A stretch of 42,324 nt of DNA from Bacteroidales bacterium. GTDB lineage: Bacteria > Bacteroidota > Bacteroidia > Bacteroidales > Bacteroidaceae. The notes under the pieces were generated by a model, which was not told where the DNA came from, searched no databases, and was given only the letters and a program-made list of their open reading frames with translations. The stretch covers positions 1 to 42,324 of the forward strand of contig JAUNIC010000003.1 in NCBI GenBank assembly GCA_030523615.1, read 5' to 3'. Shown piece after piece: positions 18,979-26,285 of the stretch; the stretch's first letter is position 1; each line of letters opens with the position of its first letter. Position numbers and translations under genes: made by a program.

Positions 18979-19019
18979 GCCGCCCATCGTGGATATATCT
19001 CCGCGATGGGCGGCTTTTT
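18979..19019 (+). terminator. Intrinsic terminator of the FAS1/SusCD operon
   Basis: An 11-bp perfect stem, GCCGCCCATCG (18979-18989) with CGATGGGCGGC (19004-19014), has a 14-nt loop and is followed by five T. A weaker 7-bp hairpin without a T-tract (CAGGATG at 18934-18940 with CATCCTG at 18949-18955) lies just upstream. Confidence 0.9.
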
Positions 19020-19068
19020 GCGTTTGCGTCACCACTATCGGTCATTCTTCCTTCACGACAGTTTTACT

Positions 19069-19082
19069 TCAGTGTACACTGA
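19069..19082. repeat. 14-bp palindrome, single copy upstream of lpxD
   Basis: TCAGTGTACACTGA is a perfect palindrome. The same word occurs three more times at 38090-38147. Twenty bases here (19071-19090) are the exact reverse complement of 38083-38102, so the shared unit extends beyond the palindrome into GACGCAAAA. It lies about 200 bp upstream of the lpxD promoter. It may be a transcription-factor site or a dispersed repeat. Confidence 0.75.
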
Positions 19083-19266
19083 CGCAAAACTATCTGTGTG
19101 ACGGGGACGACGAGGTTGGGAAGAGACGACACATTAGCCGTGCTCAAGTGCGTAATAATGATAGTTTCATGCAGTATAACGGCAAATAAGACTCCACTGA
19201 GCCATTTTTTTTGCTTTCTTTATGATTTTTCATCGCATTTTATTCGTCTATGTGCCCGCTATTGTT

Positions 19267-19274
19267 TATCTTTG
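19267..19274 (+). promoter_or_regulatory. -7 box for lpxD
   Basis: TATCTTTG fits TAnnTTTG exactly. The start codon at 19294 follows by 19 nt, so the leader would be only about 13 nt. The upstream element is poor (TTCG near 19243). This box supports choosing ATG 19294 over the in-frame ATG at 19222, which lies upstream of the box. Confidence 0.65.
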
Positions 19275-19293
19275 CAGTCAAATTACAACGATA

Positions 19294-20328
19294 ATGGAAT
19301 TTTTAGCACAACAAATAGCAGAATTTCTTGGCGGTAGTGTCGAGGGCAATCCCCAGGCCAAGGTCAGCACCTTCGCAAAAATCGAAGAAGGACAGCCCGG
19401 AGCACTATCATTCCTTGCCAATCCCAAATACGCTCACTACATCTACGACACGCAGTCGAGCATTGTGCTCGTCAATCGTGACTTCACCCCCGAGCGCCCC
19501 GTCGCCGCCACCCTCGTTCGCGTCGACAACGCCTACGAATCCATCGCCCGTCTGCTCACCCTCTACGAGTCCATGACGCAGAAGCGCACCGGCATCCATC
19601 CCCTCGCATTTGTCAGCGAAACTGCCGAAGTGGCCGACGACGTCTACGTCGGAGCATTTGCCTACATCGGCGACGGTGCAAAAATCGCCGCTGGCACGCA
19701 GATTTACCCCCACACCGTCGTTGAGGAACGCGCCACCATCGGCGAAGGCTGCATCCTCTATCCCAATGTCAGCATCTACCACGACTGCAAGGTGGGCAAC
19801 CATTGCATCCTCCACAGCGGAGTAGTCATCGGCGCCGACGGTTTCGGTTTTGCCCCCTCGGCCGAAGGCTACGAAAAGATCCCGCAGATCGGCATCGTCA
19901 CCATTGAGGACAATGTAGAGATTGGTGCCAACGCTTGCGTGGACCGCAGCACGATGGGCAGCACCTACATCCGCCGCGGCGTGAAGCTCGACAATCTTGT
20001 CCAGATCGGTCACAACTGCGACATCCACAGCCACACCGTCATGAGCGCCCAGACAGGTGTTGCCGGTAGCACGAAAGTCGGCGAGTGGTGCATGTTTGGC
20101 GGCCAGGTCGGCATCGCAGGCCACATCGAGGTAGCCGATCGCACACAGCTTGGTGCACAGTCGGGCCTCATCAGCAACAAAAAGGCCGGCGCCGTCCTCA
20201 TGGGTTCGCCCGCCATCGACGCCAAGCAGTGGATGAAGGCGCAAGCTCTCCTCAAGCGTCTCCCCCAGATGGCCGACGAGATACGAGAGCTCCGCAAGGA
20301 ACTCGCCGAACTCAAGGACAAGAACTGA
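19294..20328 (+). CDS. lpxD: UDP-3-O-acylglucosamine N-acyltransferase
   Basis: 344 residues, usual family length. Catalyses the third step of lipid A synthesis, adding a 3-hydroxyacyl chain from acyl carrier protein to the glucosamine amine, in the cytoplasm. The N-terminal uridine-binding domain (about 1-100, with [20 protein letters not shown]) precedes hexapeptide repeats forming the left-handed beta helix. The catalytic histidine is His240 in QIGHNC, matching the position in E. coli LpxD. The C-terminal helix carries the heptad-like LRKELAELK. The ATG at 19294 fits conserved N-termini and the promoter just upstream; a 24-residue longer version is possible but unlikely. First gene of the lipid A cluster. 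Confidence 0.95.
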   Translation: MEFLAQQIAEFLGGSVEGNPQAKVSTFAKIEEGQPGALSFLANPKYAHYIYDTQSSIVLVNRDFTPERPVAATLVRVDNAYESIARLLTLYESMTQKRTGIHPLAFVSETAEVADDVYVGAFAYIGDGAKIAAGTQIYPHTVVEERATIGEGCILYPNVSIYHDCKVGNHCILHSGVVIGADGFGFAPSAEGYEKIPQIGIVTIEDNVEIGANACVDRSTMGSTYIRRGVKLDNLVQIGHNCDIHSHTVMSAQTGVAGSTKVGEWCMFGGQVGIAGHIEVADRTQLGAQSGLISNKKAGAVLMGSPAIDAKQWMKAQALLKRLPQMADEIRELRKELAELKDKN

Positions 20329-20339
20329 AAGACAAAGCC

Positions 20340-20357
20340 GTTTCGGACGTCCGAAAC
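20340..20357. promoter_or_regulatory. 18-bp perfect palindrome between lpxD and lpxC
   Basis: GTTTCGGACGTCCGAAAC is a perfect inverted repeat starting 11 nt after the lpxD stop and ending 48 nt before the lpxC start. No T-tract follows, so it is not a normal terminator. It could be an operator or an RNA hairpin affecting lpxC expression. Confidence 0.6.
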
Positions 20358-20405
20358 ATCAGAAATAGAAACCTTCATTATTCAATCCGATAAACCTATC
20401 TAAAA

Positions 20406-21347
20406 GTGCAACATACACTCTTAGCTCCGTTTTCCCTCAGTAGCAAAGGCCTCCACACCGGCCTCGAACTTACTGTCACTTTCCTTGCCGCACCAGCCGG
20501 CTCAGGACTGCAGGTTCAGCGAGTAGACTTGCCCGGCGAACCCATCATCGCAGCCCTTGCCGAAAATGTCGTAGACACTTCGCGCGGCACCGTAATCGCT
20601 CATCCCGACGACAAGAATATCCGCGTCTCCACGATAGAACACGCTATGGCCGCCCTCTTTGCTTGCGGCGTCGACAACTGCCTCATTCAAGTCGATGGCC
20701 CCGAGTTCCCTATCCTCGACGGCAGCAGCCGCTTCTACGTGCAGCAGATCCACAGAGTTGGCCTCCTCGAGCAAGACGAGCCTCGCAATTACCTCACCAT
20801 CGAGGAAGCCGTCGAATTTCACGATGAGAAGTCTGGCAGCTGGCTCCGCATCGAACCTCCTACCGCGACTGCTCCCACTCCCGGTCCCACGCCTGCAGGA
20901 TTCTCCGTCGAGGCCACCATCTACTTCGACAACAGCGAACTCATCACCACGCAGACGGCCACGCTCGACAATCTCGGATGCTTCGCTACCGATTTCGCTA
21001 CGGCCCGCACCTTCGTCTTTGTTCGCGAGATTGCACCCCTCCTGCAGATGAACCTCATCCGTGGCGGTGACCTCACCAACGCTCTCGTCATCTACGACCG
21101 CATCATGGCGCAGGCCGACCTCGACAAACTGGCTGACCAGCTCGGTGTAGAGCACCGCGACGCTTCGCACCTCGGCTTCCTTCAGCTGCGTCCCCTCCAG
21201 TGGGAGAATGAGCCCGCCCGCCACAAACTCCTCGATATCCTCGGCGATATGGCTCTCGTAGGCCGTCCCATCCGTGGCCACCTCACCGCCTACAAGCCCG
21301 GCCACACGGTCAACAATAAGTTCGCGCGACTCCTGCGCAAACTTTAA
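20406..21347 (+). CDS. lpxC: UDP-3-O-acyl-GlcNAc deacetylase, without FabZ domain
   Basis: 313 residues from a GTG start. No ATG precedes it before the in-frame stop at 20391, and the first residues align with known LpxC starts. This zinc hydrolase catalyses the committed step of lipid A synthesis. Zinc ligands are His79, His273 and Asp277; Glu78 (TIEH) and His300 (PGHTVNNKF) are the other active-site residues, so the enzyme looks intact. In most Bacteroidetes LpxC is fused to the dehydratase FabZ (about 460 residues); here the protein stops right after FARLLRKL, at the end of the deacetylase domain. A Pro/Thr-rich insert spans about 151-165. A heptamer repeat follows the stop. Confidence 0.93.
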   Translation: MQHTLLAPFSLSSKGLHTGLELTVTFLAAPAGSGLQVQRVDLPGEPIIAALAENVVDTSRGTVIAHPDDKNIRVSTIEHAMAALFACGVDNCLIQVDGPEFPILDGSSRFYVQQIHRVGLLEQDEPRNYLTIEEAVEFHDEKSGSWLRIEPPTATAPTPGPTPAGFSVEATIYFDNSELITTQTATLDNLGCFATDFATARTFVFVREIAPLLQMNLIRGGDLTNALVIYDRIMAQADLDKLADQLGVEHRDASHLGFLQLRPLQWENEPARHKLLDILGDMALVGRPIRGHLTAYKPGHTVNNKFARLLRKL

Positions 21348-21365
21348 GGGGCCTCCTCCCACTTT

Positions 21366-21414
21366 CCTCTTCCCTCTTCCCTCTTACCTCCTCCCTCTTA
21401 CCTCTTACCTCTTC
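21366..21414. repeat. Seven tandem copies of heptamer CCTCTTM
   Basis: Consecutive units starting at 21366 read CCTCTTC, CCTCTTC, CCTCTTA, CCTCCTC, CCTCTTA, CCTCTTA, CCTCTTC. The array fills most of the 76-bp lpxC-lpxA gap and ends 9 bp before the lpxA ATG. It makes a long strand-asymmetric pyrimidine tract. Copy-number change by slippage would alter the lpxA leader length. Confidence 0.85.
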
Positions 21415-21423
21415 CCTTAAAAA

Positions 21424-22194
21424 ATGATTTCTCCTTTAGCATACATCCATCCCGAAGCCAAGATCGGCGAGAACTGCCAGATCGGTCCCTTCTGCTACAT
21501 CGACGCCAACGTTGTCATTGGCGACAACAACACCCTCATGAACTCCGTGACCGTGCTCTCCGGCAGCCGCATCGGCAACGGTAACCGCATTTTCCCCGGA
21601 GCCGTCATCGGTGCCATTCCCCAGGATCTCAAGTTCCGCGGCGAAGAGACCACCGCTGAAGTAGGCGACAACAACACCATCCGCGAAAATGTAACCATCA
21701 ACCGCGGCACTGCAGCCAAGGGCCGCACCATCGTGGGCAGCAACAACCTCCTGATGGAAGGCTGCCACATTGCCCACGACGTCCTCATGGGCAACGGCTG
21801 TATCATCGGCAACACGACGAAGCTCGCCGGCGAGGTTATCGTCGACGATTTCGCCATCCTCAGCGCCTGCGTCCTCGTTCATCAGTTCTGCCGCATCGGT
21901 AGCTACGTCATGGTCAGCGGCGGCACCGGCTGTTCGCAGGACGTGCCTCCTTTCAGCATGATTGGCCGTCATCCCGCAGCCTACTGTGGTCTCAACCTCG
22001 TCGGTCTCAAGCGCCGCGGCTTCAGCACCGAAATCATCAACAACCTCCATTCCGCTTACAACATCCTGTTCAATACCTCCAGCCTCTTCGCCGAACGCAT
22101 CCAGATGATTCGCGAACAGGTGCCCGCCAGCAAGGAAATCGATTATCTCATTGAATTCCTCACCACTTCAAAGCGAGGTTTCATTGGACGCTAA
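21424..22194 (+). CDS. lpxA: UDP-GlcNAc O-acyltransferase
   Basis: 256 residues, normal length. First enzyme of lipid A synthesis; transfers a 3-hydroxyacyl group from acyl carrier protein to the 3-OH of UDP-GlcNAc. The N-terminal two thirds are hexapeptide repeats of the left-handed beta helix; the catalytic histidine is His118 in CHIAHD. The C-terminal helical domain starts near residue 190 (GLNLVGLKRRGF). The ATG follows six A bases, a favourable context in Bacteroidetes where Shine-Dalgarno sites are weak. It lies 9 bp upstream of the pRiA4b-like gene. Confidence 0.96.
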   Translation: MISPLAYIHPEAKIGENCQIGPFCYIDANVVIGDNNTLMNSVTVLSGSRIGNGNRIFPGAVIGAIPQDLKFRGEETTAEVGDNNTIRENVTINRGTAAKGRTIVGSNNLLMEGCHIAHDVLMGNGCIIGNTTKLAGEVIVDDFAILSACVLVHQFCRIGSYVMVSGGTGCSQDVPPFSMIGRHPAAYCGLNLVGLKRRGFSTEIINNLHSAYNILFNTSSLFAERIQMIREQVPASKEIDYLIEFLTTSKRGFIGR

Positions 22195-22203
22195 ACCAAA
22201 ACT

Positions 22204-22740
22204 ATGCAATACCTTATTCGTGTTAAGTGCGACGAAGTCGAAGGCTTCCGTCGCGATATCCTCATCGACGAGGATGCCAATTTCCTTGATCTCTCCAAGG
22301 CCATTCTTAAGTCCGTCAACTTCCCCGACGACCAGATGACGAGCTTCTTCATCTGCAACGACAGTTGGGAACGCCGCGAGCAGATCACTCGCGAAGACTG
22401 CCACGAGGCTTCTGCTGCCGACATGGACGTGCTCACCATGGCTGATGTGCCCCTCGCCGAGTTCCTCGACGACGAAGGCATCACCCGCATGGAGTACATC
22501 TTCGACCCCTTCTGCGAGCGCGCTTTCAACCTTCGCGTCATCAGCGAAGAACCTGGCTTCGGCGAGGCCGAAATCGTGAAGAGCGTAGGCGAAGCCCCCA
22601 AGCAGCTGGCCGATATGGACGAAGCCACAGCTGCCATCCTCGGTGGTGCAACGCTTGACATTGACTCCGAATTTGCCGACGACCTCTTCTCCGACGACGA
22701 ACTTGATCTCGACGGCTTCGAAATCTCCGAAAACTTCTAA
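22204..22740 (+). CDS. pRiA4b ORF-3 / IS1096 passenger-like protein
   Basis: 178-residue acidic protein. The N-terminal half (LIRVKCDEVEGFRRDILID, then the FFICNDSW segment) and the MEYIFDPFCERAF segment match the family annotated as plasmid pRiA4b ORF-3-like or IS1096 passenger TnpR-like. The molecular function of this family is not established. The C-terminal about 50 residues are very rich in Asp/Glu and probably disordered. In Bacteroidetes such a gene commonly sits between lpxA and miaA, so this is a chromosomal housekeeping neighbour and not evidence of a transposon. Its stop overlaps the miaA start by one base. Confidence 0.78.
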   Translation: MQYLIRVKCDEVEGFRRDILIDEDANFLDLSKAILKSVNFPDDQMTSFFICNDSWERREQITREDCHEASAADMDVLTMADVPLAEFLDDEGITRMEYIFDPFCERAFNLRVISEEPGFGEAEIVKSVGEAPKQLADMDEATAAILGGATLDIDSEFADDLFSDDELDLDGFEISENF

Positions 22741-23693
22741 TGCCTTCCCCTGCAAACATCCTCTTCGTCGTTCTCGGTCCCACGGCTGTTGGTAAGACAG
22801 AGGTCAGCCTGCAGCTTGCCGAGCATCTCGGCTGTCCCATCGTTTCGGCCGACAGCCGCCAGATGTTTCGCGACATCCCCATCGGCACAGCCGCGCCGAC
22901 GGCCGAGGAGCAGAGTAGAGTGGAGCACCATTTCGTAGGCAATCTCGGCCTTGAAGATTACTACAGCGCCTCCCGCTACGAAAGCGAAGCCCTCGCCGTC
23001 ATCGAAGAAGGCTTCAAGCGCCACAACGGGCGCATGCTTCTCTCCGGCGGTTCTATGATGTACATCGACGCCGTTTGCGACGGAATAGATCAGATGCCCG
23101 ACATCCGCGACGACATCCGCCAAGGCCTCAAGGATGAATATGCCGCCCACGGCCTGCAGCCCCTCGTCGCCGAACTCCAGCAGCGCGACCCAGAGTACGC
23201 CGCACAGTGCGATCTGCAAAACCACGTCCGCGTCATCCACGCCCTCGAGATTTGCCGCCAGACGGGCCAGAGCTATACCTCCTTGCGCAAGCGCGAAAAT
23301 ATTAAATGTACGCGTGCACACGCGACGGACCATCCCAGCCCTCGCCCCTTCCGTATCGTGAAGATAGGCCTTGACCGCGACCGCGACGAGCTCTTCAACC
23401 GCATCAATTGCCGTGTAGGCGCTATGGTTCAGCAGGGCTTTGTCGAAGAGGCACGCAAGGTAATGCCGTGGCGTCAGTACAATAGTTTGAACACCGTCGG
23501 CTTCAAGGAACTCTTCCGCTATCTTGACGGCGAATGGCCTTTGGAAATGACGCTCGACCGCATACGCAAGAACACCCGAGTCTATGCCAAAAAGCAGCTC
23601 ACCTGGTTCCGTCGCGACGACTCCATTCACTGGTTTCACCCCGACCGCCTCGACGACATTCTCTCCTTCGTCGACCACACCTTGGCGCAGTAG
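22740..23693 (+). CDS. miaA: tRNA dimethylallyltransferase
   Basis: 317 residues. Transfers dimethylallyl from DMAPP to A37 of tRNAs reading codons that begin with U. P-loop GPTAVGKT at 13-20; the conserved SADSRQMFRDIPIGTA follows (about 36-51), and the late segment NTVGFKELFRYLDGE with KKQLTWFRRD near the C-terminus is characteristic. The start codon overlaps the previous stop in a TAATG arrangement, implying translational coupling. Cytoplasmic. A PBP gene follows after 36 bp. Confidence 0.95.
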   Translation: MPSPANILFVVLGPTAVGKTEVSLQLAEHLGCPIVSADSRQMFRDIPIGTAAPTAEEQSRVEHHFVGNLGLEDYYSASRYESEALAVIEEGFKRHNGRMLLSGGSMMYIDAVCDGIDQMPDIRDDIRQGLKDEYAAHGLQPLVAELQQRDPEYAAQCDLQNHVRVIHALEICRQTGQSYTSLRKRENIKCTRAHATDHPSPRPFRIVKIGLDRDRDELFNRINCRVGAMVQQGFVEEARKVMPWRQYNSLNTVGFKELFRYLDGEWPLEMTLDRIRKNTRVYAKKQLTWFRRDDSIHWFHPDRLDDILSFVDHTLAQ

Positions 23694-23729
23694 CCGCCAG
23701 ATATTATTCCCTCTCGCAGAAACTCACTT

Positions 23730-26183
23730 ATGTTTTTATTAAAACTGATCACATGGCCTTTTAAACTGATAGGCAGCTTTTGGCGTTGGTACAAGAGCTG
23801 CTATAAAGGCAAGTCATGGTTCTCGAAGATCATCATTGCGCTGTTCAGTTTTGTCGTCTTCTGCCTTTTCTACGCAGTGGCTGTACAGACCAATTTCCTT
23901 TGGCTTTTCGGCGATAGCCCTTCGCCCATGCAGATCATGAAGCCGAAGAGCAGCACCACGTCCGAGGTATACAGCGCCGACGGAAAACTCCTCCACAAAT
24001 TCTACAACGAGAATCGTACTCCCGTTGCATACAACGAGATTTCGCAGAACTTCATCGACGCCCTCATCGCTACTGAAGACGAGCGCTTCTACAAGCATCG
24101 CGGTATCGACTTCATCGGTCTTTTTGCTGCTGCTAAAGACGCAGCCCAGGGCCATCCCCGCGGCGCCTCCACCATCACACAGCAGTTGGTGAAGAACATG
24201 CACAAGATGCGTTCGAAGAGTGCCGGCCTTCTGGGCCATATCCCCGGTGTGCGCATGCTCATCATGAAGTCCAAGGAGATGATTATCGCCTCAGAAATCG
24301 AGATGTTCAACAGCAAGGAGGAAATCCTGACGATGTATGCCAACACCGTCGATTTCGGCTCCAACGCCTACGGCATCAAGACCGCTGCACGCACTTACTT
24401 CAACACCACGCCCGCTGAGCTGAAGACCGAAGAAGCTGCTGTGCTTGTCGGCCTTCTCAAAGCCACCTACGCCTACAACCCCAAGACCAATCCTGTCAAG
24501 TCGAAGCAGCGTCGTAACGTCGTGCTCGACAACATGGCCAAGCAAGGCTTTATCAGCGAGGCAAAGGCCGAACGCCTGAAGCAAACCGAAATCGTGCTGA
24601 AGTATCAGCCCGAAACGGTCAACGACGGCATGGCGCTCTACTTCCGTTCTGCCGTGCTCAACGAACTCGACAATCTTGGCCTCGGCCTCGATCCTTATAC
24701 CGACGGCCTGAAGATCCACACCACCATTGACAGCCGCATGCAGCAGTATGCCGAAGAAGAAGTCCGCAGCCACATGCGTCGCCTTCAGGCCGACTTCAAC
24801 TCCAACTGGGGCAGCGACAATCCTTGGGTCGACGATAACAATCGTCCCATCCGCGGCTTCCTCGAGGAAAAGATCAAGCAGACCGACACCTACAAGGTGC
24901 TCGCAGCACGTTACCCTGACAATCCTGAAATCATCCGTCAGAAACTTAACGAGAAGCACACCGTGCGCCTCTTCTCTTACGATGGTAAGGGGTATCGTGA
25001 AGCCGAAATGTCGTCGATGGACTCCCTTCGCTACATGCTGCGCTTCATGCATACCGGCTTCCTTGCCATTGAGCCTACGACGGGTGACGTGAAGGCCTAC
25101 GTCGGCGACGTTGACTTCCGCACCTGGCAGCACGACAAAGTGCTCTCCAGCCATCAGCCCGGCTCTACGTTCAAGCTCTTCGTCTACTCCACCGCCATCA
25201 AGAATGGCCTGACGCCCAACGACCGCCGAAAGGACGAGGCCATCGAGATTCGCGGAGCAGGAAAAGGCGGAGGCGTATGGCGTCCGCAGAATGCCAACGG
25301 CAAATTCTCCGGCGAACAGATGCCTCTCCGAACTGCCTTTGCCCGTAGTGTCAACAGCATTGCTGTGAAGCTCGGTCAGGAGTACGGCATTCCCGCTGTC
25401 ATCGCCACGGCCCACGACATGGGTATCAAGAGCGAGTTGCAGCAGATTCCCTCGCTGCCCCTCGGCGCCAGCGACGTCACTCCCTTCGAACTCGTTTCGG
25501 CCTACACCACCGTGGCCAACTACGGCACGCACGTAGAACCCCGTTGCATCACCCGCATCGAAAACCACGAGGGCCAGATCGTATACGAAGCCAAGACCAA
25601 TAGCCACATCGCACTCTCCGAGAAGGAAGCCTTCTACATGCAGGCACTCCTCGCAGCAGGCGTGAAGGAAGGCACCAGCAAGTCTCTGCAGACCTACTTC
25701 GGCGACCTCTATAGCGACAACCACGTCTCCGTCGGCGGCAAGACTGGTACGACGAACAACCACACCGACGCTTGGTTCGTAGGTGTGACGCCCAACCTCG
25801 TGGCTGGCGCTTGGGTCGGTGGCGAATACCGCCAAATCCACTTCCGTAGCGGTTCCCTCGGCCAGGGCAGCCGTGCCGCGCTCCCCATGGTCGGCAGCTT
25901 CTTCAAGCGCGTCTTTGCCAATCGTGCACTCGCCCAGCGTTATTCCGTCGTCTACCACACTCCTTCTGGTGTTGACGCCAGCCTGCTCCGTGGCGAACAG
26001 GCAGAACAGGTCGATACCATCGACTCGATTGCTGTCGATACGCTCGGCTACGTCTCTGAGATTCCGCCTGCTGTACCTGCCGAAGATCACTTCGACGACG
26101 GCGGCCGCAGTGAGCACAACCAGCACGGCGAAAAACACAAGACAGAGGCTCGTCCGCGCAACGACGAAGACCTCTTCAACTAA
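23730..26183 (+). CDS. Class A penicillin-binding protein (PBP1A-like)
   Basis: 817 residues, bifunctional peptidoglycan synthase. One membrane helix (about 33-55) anchors it with the bulk in the periplasm. The GT51 glycosyltransferase has the marks EDERFYKHRGID (116-127) and GASTITQQLVKN (145-156). The transpeptidase active site is complete: Ser479 in STFK, SVN at 540-542 and KTGT at 671-674. The about 60 C-terminal residues are acidic and His/Asn-rich, probably disordered. It starts 36 bp after miaA and may be the last envelope gene in that run. Paralogue naming (mrcA/ponA) is not decidable from sequence alone. Confidence 0.94.
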   Translation: MFLLKLITWPFKLIGSFWRWYKSCYKGKSWFSKIIIALFSFVVFCLFYAVAVQTNFLWLFGDSPSPMQIMKPKSSTTSEVYSADGKLLHKFYNENRTPVAYNEISQNFIDALIATEDERFYKHRGIDFIGLFAAAKDAAQGHPRGASTITQQLVKNMHKMRSKSAGLLGHIPGVRMLIMKSKEMIIASEIEMFNSKEEILTMYANTVDFGSNAYGIKTAARTYFNTTPAELKTEEAAVLVGLLKATYAYNPKTNPVKSKQRRNVVLDNMAKQGFISEAKAERLKQTEIVLKYQPETVNDGMALYFRSAVLNELDNLGLGLDPYTDGLKIHTTIDSRMQQYAEEEVRSHMRRLQADFNSNWGSDNPWVDDNNRPIRGFLEEKIKQTDTYKVLAARYPDNPEIIRQKLNEKHTVRLFSYDGKGYREAEMSSMDSLRYMLRFMHTGFLAIEPTTGDVKAYVGDVDFRTWQHDKVLSSHQPGSTFKLFVYSTAIKNGLTPNDRRKDEAIEIRGAGKGGGVWRPQNANGKFSGEQMPLRTAFARSVNSIAVKLGQEYGIPAVIATAHDMGIKSELQQIPSLPLGASDVTPFELVSAYTTVANYGTHVEPRCITRIENHEGQIVYEAKTNSHIALSEKEAFYMQALLAAGVKEGTSKSLQTYFGDLYSDNHVSVGGKTGTTNNHTDAWFVGVTPNLVAGAWVGGEYRQIHFRSGSLGQGSRAALPMVGSFFKRVFANRALAQRYSVVYHTPSGVDASLLRGEQAEQVDTIDSIAVDTLGYVSEIPPAVPAEDHFDDGGRSEHNQHGEKHKTEARPRNDEDLFN

Positions 26184-26285
26184 TTCTTTGTGCCGTATTG
26201 GCATGGTAGTTGCAAAGGTCGCTCGCAGCATACGAAACAATAAAATCATCAATAACACAAATCTTTAAACCTACCCACATAAAAA

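Noticed and set aside
19222..19293. Longer LpxD start adding 24 hydrophobic residues
   Set aside because: The -7 box at 19267 lies inside this extension, and LpxD homologues begin at the [11 protein letters not shown] segment.
22204..22740. Transposon or plasmid origin suggested by the family name pRiA4b/IS1096
   Set aside because: No inverted repeats, transposase or composition change; the gene is translationally coupled to miaA in a housekeeping cluster.
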